Of a DNA stretch of 64,000 bases, positions 31,204 through 42,232 are shown piece by piece; the stretch's first letter is position 1, and each line of letters starts with the position of its first letter. A program made the position numbers and the translations under genes. The notes under the pieces are model-generated. The model had not been told where the DNA came from. It saw only the letters and a program-made list of their open reading frames with translations, and ran no database searches. Origin of the DNA: Mycogone perniciosa (taxonomy: Eukaryota; Ascomycota; Sordariomycetes; Hypocreales; Hypocreaceae); assembly GCA_025331125.1 (NCBI GenBank), contig JAOALB010000034.1:302506-366505 (forward strand), in the 5' to 3' direction.

Positions 31204-34200
31204 ATGAAAATGACGCCTGGAGATTTTGACAAGACTGATAGATCCTACTTGGGTTCTGCCATTGACTCAATCAATCCCTGGAGCACCAGTCGAACCACAA
31301 CTCCAACCAACGGCCAACGGCCCGATGGACGTCCTTCCACGCCTGGGTTAACTGAACCAGCGACTCCTGGTGATCATTGCACCACGCCCTTCTACGGCCA
31401 GAGTGTCCGCACATATCCCCCAGACTGTCCCCCGTTGAGTGTGCGCTGGTTTCATGCCGTAGATGTGCGAAATAAGCCTAGCTGTTGCCCTTGATATCGT
31501 TGCATATCTCTAATTAAGTTGCTAGATCCCCAAACGAAAGCCGCAGCTAGTCAAAGACCACAAAACTGCCCAAACAGACAATAAGCCCTCCACGCGGCCC
31601 AAGAAATTCTCCGTGTTTTCTGTCTCCGATTCGAGACGAATCGAAAACCAATACCAGAGACTTTTGGAAACAGCAGAAAATGAACGTGGCCAGGCAGCCC
31701 AGGCCCCAGGCGTTCTTCATCAAGCGACTGTCACCGTCAATGCTGCATTGGGCATAACCACTGATTCCATTGTGGGCAAACGCGACGCACGGGTGCCTGT
31801 GAACGAGGATTTTCTATTCGACGTAGATATTGAGGAACGCGAACTGGCACCTGTTTATTGGCTTGGTCCAATCTATGAGGGTGGGTCAACACGTGAAAGG
31901 GATTCAAGTATAGTTTAACGAGTGAGTTGCTGATGCTTGCTGGTAGTTCGCCGTGGGACTTGGTTTTTCCAGGAAGGATCATCACTTCGACCGTGCGAAG
32001 AGAACCTCGCTGCTCAACTGGAAGAAGTATGCCACCAGACCCTGATGATGGGAAATCTCTAACCTGTAGAAAGGGCTACCTCAAAGTGAAGCCTTGGCTC
32101 AATCCAGGTATATACCATTTCATCCCCCATTTCCCCGCCTAGCCCGGTTCCACGATGCTGAACCCAAGGCTTCTAGTGATAACGCGAAGCCAGTCGGGCC
32201 TGAAAAGTAGTGTTACCGAAGCTACAGCGGAAGGTCTACCACCAGCTAACACATCCACTCATGTAAGTTTGAAGCCACTACCAGTGTCTTCTATTACAGC
32301 ACCGCCGTCCCATTCTCCCTCACAACCACCATCTTACCGACTCTTCGGTACATACATGAACAATATCGCAACCTATCAGGATGCAGCTACAGCCTGGCTT
32401 TCATCTGACAGCGTTCTGTCATGGGTTACCACGTCTGTTTACGAAAAATTCGCGGGAGGTGGCTATATGAGCGGACTCAAGTTGATTAGGGGCTATGTAG
32501 AGCCTAACCACAAGGAAATTAATGAAAAGGACGTTACTACCCCGGAAAACGACAGCCTTGGGTTAGATGAACGGCAAAGGAAATCTTTAAAGAGGAGGTC
32601 AGCGCCTTCAACGACGGAGCTTGCGGGTGATGAGCCATCACTTCGCGATCGCGCCCAATCGACTATTTCCCAAGCCCGAGAGATTTTACTTCAGCAGCAG
32701 ATCTCATCCCTCATTAAGGGCGAACAGAATGATGCCATCAAGCCGGACGAAGACGTTCTCAGACTTGATGGGCAAGATATCCAAGACGATTACAATACAC
32801 AAATTGGCGAGACACAGGGACGTGAAATAGAGCATCTCGTGCTTGTCACACATGGTATTGGTCAACGCCTCGGATTACGGTATGCTAGGACCCCTCAGCA
32901 TCCTTGAAAAGCAATAATTGATCTTCTCTAGTATGGAGGGTATAAACTTCGTCCATGATGTGAATGTCCTACGCAAAACACTCAAGTCGGTCTATGCCAA
33001 CTCCGCCGATTTAAAAGCCCTAAACTCAGAGCTCGGAACGGGTCCTGGAAACTGTCGGGTCCAAGTCCTTCCAGTGTGTTGGAGGCACTTCGTTGAATTT
33101 CCTAGACAAAGAAAGAAGAAGACGGAACATGACCTTGGTGACACCACTGGGGAAGAGGACTGCTGTAAGCTGATACCCATGGGGCTAGTTCTCAAGACTC
33201 AATCATCTGACTGAGATGAGATATAGATCCCTCCCTCGACGATATTACCATAGAAGGTGTTAGTTTCGCTAGGTCCTTGATTTCGGACCTTGCGTTGGAC
33301 GTTTTGCTCTACCAAAGCTCATATCGGGAAGAAATCTCTAAGATTGCCTTAGGGGAATCTAATCGCATATTCAATCTATTCAAGGAAAGGAATCCCGAGT
33401 TCAGGGGCAAAATTCACGTCGTGGGTCATTCACTGGGTTCTGCAATTCTGTTTGATGTCCTTTGTCGACAGAAAGACCTTCAAAAAGCTGAAGCGAGCAA
33501 CAATTATCTGCCTTTTTGGCCCTCCCCTGACCGACAAGGACCGGAAAGTGGTGATCGGGGGTTGTCACTTGACTTTGATATTGAGGACTTCTATTGCCTA
33601 GGTTCACCGATTGGTCTGTTCCAGATGTTGAGGGGGAGGTAGAGTGGCTTTCCCAATATTTGTTTGGACCCTTTTGAGGCTGACAGCACGATAATAGGAC
33701 AATAGCTGCTCGATCATCATCGTCGCTCGCTCTGCACTCCGAAACGTCATTTAGCAACAGTATTGCAGATGATGAAATGCTGGGGCCCGTCAATGCGACT
33801 ACAGAATCAGCTTCATCCATTGAAGGATCATCATCTGTTTCTTCGCCACGAGTTGAACAACTCTTTAACATTTTTTATCCCTCAGACCCCATTAGCTACC
33901 GTCTTGAACCTCTAATCTCGCCGGCAATGGCAACACTGAAACCACAGCTGTTACCTTACACTAAGAAGGGATTGTTTGGCAGTGTGGCTCCCCAGGGTCT
34001 AACTGGTATTGGTGCCAAGGTCGGACAAAGTGTCAGTGGGCTGTGGTCAACCCTTAGTGCAGGAATCGCAAGCAATCTACTTCGTTCTTCCATAAAGCTC
34101 AGCGATGCCGAGATGACTCAGTTAGGCCAACGACAGGAGACAACAATGGGAAGCGATCTTACAACTGGCTGCCAACCAGGCACCCCAAACAAGACTGAGA

Positions 34201-34648
34201 TTGGCGGTGGACTTCAGCAACATGCTACCGCGCCCAAGACAGCCGAAGGGCTTGCTAGCTTCAGTCCTGGTCATATGACGCCGGCTGGCGATCAAGTTGA
34301 GACGTTGTATTCAACATTCCAGAAGAAACGCATGGGATTTCCAGGGGAAGGTGATACTGAGAATTCACACGAAGACAATCGCCGTGCGTGGAAACTCCGC
34401 GCTGAAGAAAACAAGGTTCGGGCTCTTAATCAGACTGGTAGGGTGGACTACAGCATCCAAGAGTAAGTTCACAATCTTCCAAGTAAGGATTCGTGTGCTT
34501 GGCTAATCACAGTTGTAGAAGCGCATTGGATTTTAATCCAATCAACACCATTGCATCTCACATGGGATATTGGGCAGACGAGGATGTAAGTCACTTCGTC
34601 TTGTCGCAGCTTCTCTCGAGCAAGCCAAGAACGTCGAGGAGACAATGA
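31204..34648 (+). CDS. DDHD-domain phospholipase A1 (PA-PLA1 family)
   Basis: Nine exons: 31204-31464, 31526-31880, 31947-32026, 32074-32107, 32177-32879, 32932-33164, 33227-33638, 33698-34462, 34519-34648; 990 aa. The N-terminal region has the WWE-like signature of this family (LAPVYWLGPIYE, RRGTWFFQEGSSLRPCEENL). LVLVTHGIGQR lies near residue 467, the lipase nucleophile motif VVGHSLGSAI has Ser about 624, and DFYCLGSPIGLFQML opens the DDHD domain with metal-site residues in FYPSDPISYRLEPLI and the closing IASHMGYWADED. Family members hydrolyse phosphatidic acid and related lipids at organelle membranes (human DDHD1/2, yeast YOR022C). Introns are 47-69 nt. The intron before VITRSQSG uses TTCTAG, the only in-frame choice. 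A GTAAGT near 34586 looks like a donor but reading through keeps conserved sequence. Confidence 0.9.
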
Positions 34649-35268
34649 GCAATTAGTGCACCATCGGGTTCTTATTTGAAACGTCTATTCATGCGAACTC
34701 ACTTGATAGGTTCTATTTGAGTGCTTATTCCGTATAGAGCCGCGTAACGCTCATTCAAAGAGTTAAAGGCTTGCGTTCATCATATATTAAGTATCCTTCA
34801 TAATGGCGCATGTTTTCTTCTATGTACAGAGATGAGTTAAAGGGGGAAGGTGATGAATGAGTAGAAAGATAGTTGGCCAGCCTTATTCTTGGACAAGATT
34901 ACGTCGTGTAGCGTGCCATATAAAACTCTAGTGACTATCTATCATGGGAAGGATGATTGCTGTCTTGGTGTCTCAGACCAGTAGCACCCTCTCCGGTAGT
35001 AGTTAGTAGATAGTTACTACCTACTAGTGATATCTCTTAATAATAACCTCTATCTTCATTGGAGTTGACTCCGTATTAGACCCCCATCATGAAAAGCAAG
35101 TCATCCCACGTGACTATTTTGGCGTTTCAATTGCGGAGTACTAGTACCAGGTAGGCACCAAGGCATGGGTGGGCTCAGCTGTGAACAACCACACCCAAGA
35201 GCCCTTGCGGGTTTGAACATAATTCGTGATCCAAGGGACTGCAAGTAATATCTGCAATTCAAGGCAGA
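34649..35268. other. Intergenic: DDHD 3' flank and SRAP promoter
   Basis: 620 bp, no gene supported. TAGTAGTTAGTAGATAG-type words near 35000 and GCGGAGTACTAGTACC at 35134. Confidence 0.55.
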
Positions 35269-36576
35269 ATGTGCGGGCGATATGCCTTAGCATTGGTGCG
35301 TGAAGCCTCTTGTCCCGAGACGTTATCATCTACTTAGCTAAGATGTGCAGCGGCCATCTCAGATACGGCGCATTCTGGAAGAGGATAACGTACCAGTGGC
35401 GGATGCACCTGAGGATGAGGGCAATGGTACTCCCCGTCAGTCGTATAATTTTGCGCCGGGGTATCGCGGTGTCGTTTACAGGGCCGATACTCCAGACCGG
35501 GGCACTTGGCCCCGTCAAGGCAACACTCACAGCGTCAGAAGGACGAGCAAGGCGGAGCAAATCCCAGAAAAGGCATCGGAGCCAGATACCAGTGCGACTA
35601 AAGAGGTCAAGTATAAGCTTCAATCGATGAAATGGGGCCTCATACCCTCATGGACGAAACAAAATCCCAATTATGCTTCCATAATGAGGACCATCAATTG
35701 CCGAGCCGACTCCCTCAGTTCCCCTGGAGGGATGTGGTCCACAATAAAGGCTCGCAAGCGGTGCATTGTCATCGCACAGGGCTTCTTCGAGTGGCTCAAC
35801 ATAGGGCCGAAGCATAAGCTGCCCCATTATGTCAAGAGGAAGGATGGCCGACTCATGTGCTTCGCTGGGCTCTGGGATTGTGTTCAGTACCAAGGCAATA
35901 GTATAACATTCTTAGCGTTGTCATTATTTGACCTCACATTGACCAACTGCACTCAGGCACCAATGATAAGAACTACACCTACACCATAATCACAACCGAT
36001 TCCAACAAACAGCTCAAGTTTCTCCATGACCGCATGCCTGTCATCTTTGATCCAGGCTCCGACAAGCTCCAAAAATGGATTGACCCATCACAGCATGAGT
36101 GGTCTCGTGAGCTTCAGTCTCTACTCAAACCATTTGATGGTGAACTGGAGCTGTATCCAGTAAAGGCGGACGTCGGGAAGGTTGGCAACAACTCCCCTTC
36201 TTTCGTCATTCCTCTGAATAGCGAGAAGAACAAGTCCAATATAACGAACTTCTTCCCCATTATTTCTCAGCAAGAGATGGGGAAAGGGGAGACAAAAGAT
36301 ACTATCATCGAGGAAGGTAATATTTCAAATGTCAAGAGACACTTGCACAACGATCTGGAAACGGATTTGTCAATCGCCAATGAGACAACAGTGGATAGGA
36401 AGCAGAAAACTGTCCCGGACATTGACGACAATAGCCCACCAGCCAAGAGAGCTACAACCAGACAACCGGATCAACGGGGGGCAATCAGCTCAACTCGAAA
36501 TACCCACAAGGTTCATGCTAACTCTCGGCTATCTGGTGTTCAAACAATAACCAAATTCTTTCCTCAGGGTGCTTAG
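35269..36576 (+). CDS. SRAP-domain protein (HMCES/YedK family), abasic-site DNA-protein crosslinker
   Basis: Exons 35269-35295, 35351-35900, 35957-36576; 398 aa. The protein starts MCGRYALAL, so Cys2 becomes the N-terminal nucleophile after Met removal, as in all SRAP proteins. Other active-site features are present: MKWGLIPSW, INCRADSL, AQGFFEW (catalytic Glu) and FLHDRMPVIF (His). By family knowledge it forms a covalent thiazolidine crosslink with abasic sites in single-stranded DNA at replication forks. About 150 C-terminal residues are disordered and lysine-rich, with two related motifs, SNITNFFP and QTITKFFP, that resemble PCNA-interacting peptides. Intron 2 was placed at GTATAA (35901); a GC donor nine bases earlier would also keep frame but is weaker. 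Confidence 0.92.
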
Positions 36577-37670
36577 ACTCCTGGTTAAGTGTGCATGTTT
36601 CTGACCTCCCCCAGCATCAGTACCCCGGTTTCATCCAGCAGCCAACTATATCGATATACACAACTCTTCCATTGCATCATATGAGGGCGTGGGGGGAATG
36701 CTGGCTACCCAAGAAGCGGACAAGTTGATAAGCTGTGAAGAATTGGGTCCTGCCATAGTCCTCAATTGCCAGAGATAGGTCGCCAACTTGCTCGAAATTA
36801 TGCCCGAGTCAACCTAGGCTGCAATATCACTATCCATCAAGAGGTGGTATTCGAGTCGCGGAGTTAGCAGCCTTGAGGGACGGAGAATGGGTGAAGCTTG
36901 AACCCGCCAAGGACACACCATGAACAAGGATTATCATGAATGCCATGGCCGAGAGAGAAGAAATTTACGACTGGTCGGTTTCATGATGATGGCTACCCAT
37001 TGCCAAGGCAGTTGGAGATATGCTATATGCCGTATCGACAAGCCCCAGATGATGGTCGCTTACTACCTTACTACGAGTTACTTACATGTATTGCGGCTCG
37101 TGGGCAAATAGCATTGCACACATCAACAGGGATTGCAAGCACTGCCATAGAGAATTGAAGTGGGTTTCCACCATTTCATCATGCAAATACCTGATGACAA
37201 ACTGGGGAGAGTTACGGCGGACAAGCTGTACATATAGGTTAATGATTGACTCGCGTTGATCCCTACGTATTATGCTCAGCCAGCCCCGGGTTCCAATTAA
37301 CAGCCTCCTATGATGGCATCATCGATGATGGCTTCGGGTCGGTTTAGAGCTCAATTCACAGGTCCGTTTTTCAAATCGGTCGACCGATCGATTAGCGGGA
37401 TCATGATATCTAAAGGGAACGACCAATGAGGACATATGGGAGGTAATGGATGACCTTGGTGGTTGAGCTTGTCGATCTGGAACCGTCACCACAAAGAGAT
37501 AACGGCCAACTTCCGATACTCCAAGTTTATACGCACCACTACGGTCTACTTGTCTAAACAACTCGCAAGCAAAAATACCTCCCTCTCTCAGCTATCTCTC
37601 AACTATTCAGTCGTAGGCCTTGGCGTCATAACCACTCAACTCAATCTATGACGCATAAGGGGCCTGATCT
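36577..37670. other. Intergenic, no confident gene
   Basis: 1.1 kb. Several short frames interrupted by stops (around 36690-36770 and 36970-37160) look faintly coding, but I could assign no family; they may be decayed exons. Confidence 0.4.
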
Positions 37671-38051
37671 CCCACCAAGGGTGGTACCGCAACCTGTGAG
37701 CCAAACGGCTGTGAAGCATGGCTCAACAATGGTATTGAGGGCAGCGGCTAGAACCCCCCCTTCCTCAACATCAGCGAGTTGGCCCACATTAGCTTGACCA
37801 ACTACTACAAGGCCGTTGGTAAACGTTGTCAGGATTGTGATCACGGCAACTGCTAGAACGGTAAGAGGCGCTGCTAGCACCCGATCCAGGACAACATCAG
37901 TTATGGTGTGTGGGTGTTCAGGACTATCCTCAACCGCTTCGGGAACAACGCTGTTCATGCCTTCAGCGCTTATGATGGTAGCGACGATGCCGACCTCAAC
38001 AGCAGCAAGGGTATCAGCAAGAACCACTCATGCTCGACCGAAGGTCAGGGA
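37671..38051 (+). pseudogene. Degenerate cysteine-rich secreted-protein-like gene with three TAG stops
   Basis: One frame reads like a secreted fungal protein: CEPNGCEAWLNNGIEGSG, stop, NPPFLNISELAHISLTNYY then KAVGKRCQDCDHGNC, stop, NGKRRC, stop, HPIQDNISYGVWVFRTILNR followed by FGNNAVHAFSAYDG. All in-frame stops (37749, about 37852, 37873) are TAG where a CAG or TGG codon would fit, consistent with C-to-T change. No clear start or signal peptide is visible and the family is unknown to me. It lies between the SRAP gene and the SDR gene, 1.8 kb from the RIP-mutated block. It could instead be a shadow frame, but residue composition and even cysteine spacing argue for a dead gene. Confidence 0.5.
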
Positions 38052-38479
38052 CGCCACCCGCCGCAAAACCTGGACTACCCCCATAACACACTTTCATGTA
38101 CTCGAGCTATTCCTGCGGTAACAGACTCAAGATGCTATTGAGGAGCAATGATGCAGGCCTCAATGGGCATCTTTTCCAATCAAAATTCAAGCGCCTAACT
38201 GTTAGACTATAGAGAGGAAAGCAGACCATGCGACAACTTCTGGCCTACTGAGGAGATGAGGCACGGCAGCCAAGCACGTGCTCAAGACTCTGAGGGAGCA
38301 TTTACATTGACGTCATGTATGCCGTATACATCTGATCAAGAAAGTGATATACCGAGACGAGGAAGGGAGCAATATTGCCAACGTAGCAGTAATAACATGA
38401 GGTAACATATCTATATATTATTACTTAATTGCTAATAATCGCAGGCACTGTCTTTGACATGATCTTGTCCTGAGTACTA

Positions 38480-39821
38480 TTATGTTACAGTGTAGCCTCC
38501 ATCAACGCGAATGTCGGCACCAGTGACGTACAAACTAGCATCTGACAGCAGAAACGTCACCGGACCCATAAGGTCTTGGGGCTGGCCCATTTTCCCCTGA
38601 GGGATGAGTGAGACCCATTTCTGCTTAAGGTCCGGGTTCTCGTCGAGGATTTTCTGGGTCCTGGAATGGAAGCACATGTTATTATTAGTTGACAAGGACG
38701 ATGAGATATATGTCGCGTCGGTGCACAGAGCATGGCGACTCACAATGCCGTCAACATGTAGCCGGGAGAGATACAATTGACTCGAATGCCAGCATGAGCC
38801 CACTCGACGGCAAGGGACGCAGCCAGATGACGAACCGCAGCTTTGGAAGCATTGTATGGGCTGGATTGCTGTTTTGTCAGCTACCGAAATTCCCTATGTA
38901 TTCGTTCGTTCAGGGCGACGGAGCAGAATGCACTTACGTCTGGGGCTGTGGCACATTAACAATGGACCCTGACATGCTGCCAATAAGGACCATGCTGCCC
39001 GAGCTCCTCCGCTGCATCAGGTGACGAGCAACCGACGTCGCAAAGAGGTAGGTGCCATCGACATTGACGGCCCAAAGCTTACGCAGACGATCAATAGGAT
39101 AATTGACCGCCTCAAAGTTTTCGGTGAAGCCAGCCGAGGTAACTAGGTTGTCAATCTTCCCATGCTCCTTGATGATTTCAGCAGTACAGGCCTCAACGGA
39201 GTCTGGGTTAGAGACATCGGCATAATGAGCTGTCACCTTGGGGACCCTGGACAAAAGGGTTTACATCAACGACGATGCATTACCAGACAGGCAGCCAAGG
39301 ACTGTATAGGTTCCACGTACCGCTCCGCGTTGGGATTTTCTTTGATGAAAGCGTCTACGAGCAACTTGGTTTGTTTCTCGGCCTCATCCTCTGGAAATTG
39401 TTATGATTGGATCCCATGCCGCCTCGCTTACCTGATTTCGTCACTCACTATTCAGGTCAACAAGAGCCAAATCGGAACCAGAGTAGACCATGCCCTGACC
39501 AATGACGAGCCCAAGGCCTCTAGCACCACCAGTCACAACACCAACGTTCCCATGGAGGGAAAAGCTAGCAAGAGTTGGCTTTATGTATTGGCCACCAGTG
39601 CCATGAACAGGCTTGCTGCCGGGAAGATCATGCTCCGCTGGGTACTCGATCTCAACATCGGAATCAGTTCGCGAGTGACTTCCGGGCTTATTCTGTCGCG
39701 GGGCCACGACATGTAGCATCCTCGTCGTGACAAAACGAGGATGAAGGGTGATTATAGACGCAGCACCTTGGCGGGCAGCCTGCTGTCGTATAACACTATA
39801 AACTAAAAGTCTTGAAACCAT
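38480..39821 (-). CDS. Short-chain dehydrogenase/reductase (SDR), arabinitol/xylulose reductase-like
   Basis: Exons (minus) 39821-39449, 39390-39321, 39246-38938, 38860-38744, 38660-38480; 349 aa. Rossmann motif TGGARGLG, then NLVTSAG (the NNAG position), SGSMVLIGSMSG with the catalytic Ser, and PYNASKAAV with Tyr-x-x-x-Lys; ends at IRVDGGYTVT as in classical SDRs. It resembles fungal D-arabinitol dehydrogenase and L-xylulose reductase types; the substrate is uncertain. About 90 residues precede the Rossmann fold; the first 50 (MVSRLLVYSVIRQQAARQGA onward) are basic and suit a mitochondrial presequence. The start codon lies only about 15-20 bp from the edge of the AT-rich block, so the promoter must lie within it. 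An internal ATG (MLHVVAPRQ) is an alternative start. Confidence 0.88.
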
Positions 39822-39839
39822 TGCAGTAGGCCTGTAAAT

Positions 39840-40133
39840 AAGGGTGTAGAGACGTCTTTTTTAATAGAGAGGATTGATATTAAGGGCTATAGTATTGGCA
39901 GTATCTATTTACCTATAAGCTTACCCTTTTTAAACATCAACTTTTATTTACCCGTTGGTGGGTCCTCTGGAAACCGTTAGACTTCGCCCAACAATTATAG
40001 TAAAATAGTAATTATAAAATTTATAAATATAAAATAAATAAAAATTATTTATATTTTATTATATTATATTTATAATATTATATTTAAACCTCTTTTATTA
40101 AATCTTTATTAACAAAATGGTTATTTTTAAGCT
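39840..40133. other. Border of the AT-rich RIP block
   Basis: Composition changes abruptly from ordinary genic DNA to very AT-rich. A short island with more G+C (39950-39990, GGTGGGTCCTCTGG) remains. It may contain the unseen terminal inverted repeat of the hAT element. No gene. Confidence 0.7.
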
Positions 40134-40567
40134 TTTATAAATTCTTTTTCCAGCTTTTTAATAGAATTAGTTCTTTAACTAGGTTAAAGTCTAATCTATT
40201 TTTACTTTTAGTAATAATATTATTATTAATAGAAAAAATGCTTTCTATAGCTATAAAAGTTATAGGAATAGCTAAATAGCGTTTAGCTAATATAAAATGT
40301 ATAGGAAATCTATAAACAATAGATATCTAATAATATAATAGATTATTTTATTTTATGATTAATATTATATAATAACATAAATAGTTATTAATATAATATA
40401 AAAATAAAATGCTTACTTTTTCTATAATAATAAGTTCTTTATTATATATAGTTATTCTATGTTTAATAGATAATTTAATCCTTAAATAAAGCTCTTTATT
40501 TAAATTAGAATTAAAACCTTCTTTATTAAAACTAAAATGCCTTATAGGGGATTTTATAGAATATATA
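40134..40567 (-). pseudogene. hAT transposase, C-terminal part (RIP-mutated)
   Basis: On the minus strand, the frame reads FPIHFILAKRYLAIPITFIA followed by IESIFSINNNIITKSKNRLD and ends LLKSWKKN. This is the hAT dimerisation domain (family pattern: FP-x-L-x-x-x-A-x-x-x-L-x-IP, then S-x-x-x-ER-x-FS, then R-N-R-L). A TAG replaces the expected Trp in LLYYW. The other part of the same gene lies at 62176-63582, across the retroelement insertion. Confidence 0.85.
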
Positions 40568-40572
40568 TCTTC
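40568..40572. repeat. Target-site duplication TCTTC, left copy
   Basis: Five bases directly flanking the outer LTR element; matches 62171-62175. Confidence 0.85.
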
Positions 40573-40758
40573 TATTATAAATATAAACGTACAACTAGTA
40601 TTAAAGTAAGAAAAATATAAATATAAAAGCAATTAAAAACTAAACTAATAGAAGAGTAAAGCTAATAATATATTATATAATATATTATAAAGTGGCAATA
40701 GCTTTAAAGCTATCGCTAGGTATATTTTATACTACTATCGCCAGGTACCTTTATATTA
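40573..40758 (-). repeat. Outer element, 3' LTR (186 bp)
   Basis: Aligns end to end with 61985-62170, for example CAACTAGTATTAAAGTAAG and the GGCAATAGC palindrome; differences are mostly C/T or G/A. Ends are TA...TA where TG...CA is expected, as RIP would give. Confidence 0.85.
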
Positions 40759-42079
40759 ATTGCCCCTTTACAATAAAATAACTACATCTTTACAGTTTCG
40801 CAAGGTTATTAATCTGTAACTTTTATACCTATAATTATTTATAATTCTTTAATCTTTTTATAGGCTATTTATATTAATTTTTAAAAGGTATTATTTTATT
40901 TTATTATTGCCCAATAGTTTAATTTTAATATAATTAACTTATTTTACAGTTCCTTTACTATAATATATAGTTAATTTATAGCTTTTTTTTATATAATAAT
41001 ATTTTCTTATATAGTTATAATTTATATTTTTAAGTTAATCCTTTATCTTTTTATTTATTATATATAATAAAAGTATATATTAATTTTAAAGTTAACTTTA
41101 ACTATTTTATTTATTATATCTATATAATGCCTTTTAAAAACTTAAAGTTTATAAATAATATTTATAACCTTTAAAGGTATATTTATTTAGGCTTTAAATA
41201 TATTTAAGTTAATATTTTTAAAAGGTATAAATAAGCTAAACCTTTGATTTAAAATTAATATTTTTTCTTTAATACTTAAATTTAATAATAATATTAATAG
41301 TTTATTTTAATTTAAATTAAACTTTTTTTTTACTATATTTAATAATAATTTATTTAATTTAATAGCTTTATTTTATTTTATTATATTACTTTTTATTTTT
41401 TTATTATGATTATATTTATAGCTAATAACATTTACTTTTACGTCTTTAAAGGCCTATTATTTTAATATAATAAATTTATTATTTAAACCTATAATAAACT
41501 TTAATATTTTATATTTTTATAGCTTTTAATAAATATAATTATAACTAGTTTTATAAGTATTAATAATTCTTTTAAAAAGTATATATAGTACTTATATATT
41601 ATATTATATAATTTAAGATTTTTAAACTCTTTTTATGCTGCCTTTTAAATTAAATATAAATCTTTTTTAACAAACGGTTATTTAATATTAACTATTTAAT
41701 TTAAATTAAATATTTATTATATATCTTCTTTTTATATTATATTATTTAATAAAGCTTATATATTAACATTATTATTAGCCTTTATTACTTTATTTATTAT
41801 ATATTATTTTCAAAATAATATATATAGTTTATCTGCTATATTTATAATATATTTATAGCTTAAATATAATATATTACTATAACCTTTATTACAGCTTTAT
41901 ATATAAAATTATTAAATAAAATACTTAATTTATTTAATTTAAAGGCTAATAGCGTTTTAATTTTTTTATTTTCCGCTATTGCCTTTACTGTATTATAGCT
42001 ATAAATTAAAGCTATTTTCTATATTATATATACTATAATAAAGTTAATGATAAATAAAAATATAAAGGCAAAGATAATA
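40759..42079 (-). mobile_element. 3' internal segment of the outer LTR element
   Basis: About 1.3 kb of AT-rich sequence between the 3' LTR and the nested plus-strand element. No conserved protein motif could be read. Confidence 0.5.
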
Positions 42080-42084
42080 ATTTA
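42080..42084. repeat. Target-site duplication ATTTA, left copy
   Basis: Directly precedes the 5' LTR of the nested element; identical to 51513-51517. Confidence 0.85.
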
Positions 42085-42232
42085 TAGCACAGACGCGCCT
42101 GGCAATAGCTTACGCTGTTGCCACTTTATATAATGGAGGATAACCACTAGATAGCCCTTTACATTCCTAACATTAGTTTAGCTTCTATATACTTTTTCAC
42201 TCTAACTCTAGTTAACCATCACTTTTATAATA
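42085..42232 (+). repeat. 5' LTR of nested Gypsy element (148 bp)
   Basis: Starts TAGCACAGACGCGCC and ends ACTTTTATAATA; matches the 3' LTR and the inverted LTR at 57843-57990. Contains the inverted repeat GGCAATAGC-TTAC-GCTGTTGCC at 42101-42122. Confidence 0.88.

Noticed and set aside
34586..34600. GTAAGT as a further donor in the last DDHD exon
   Set aside because: Reading through gives the conserved VSHFVLSQLL end and a prompt stop; no acceptor with a better continuation was seen.
35891..35956. GC-AG intron for SRAP intron 2 (donor GCAATA)
   Set aside because: A GT donor (GTATAA, 35901) in the same phase exists and the GC site lacks the GCAAGT consensus.
40348..40632. 94-residue minus-strand open frame
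   Set aside because: It crosses from the outer LTR into the hAT coding remnant; it is a chance fusion of the two.
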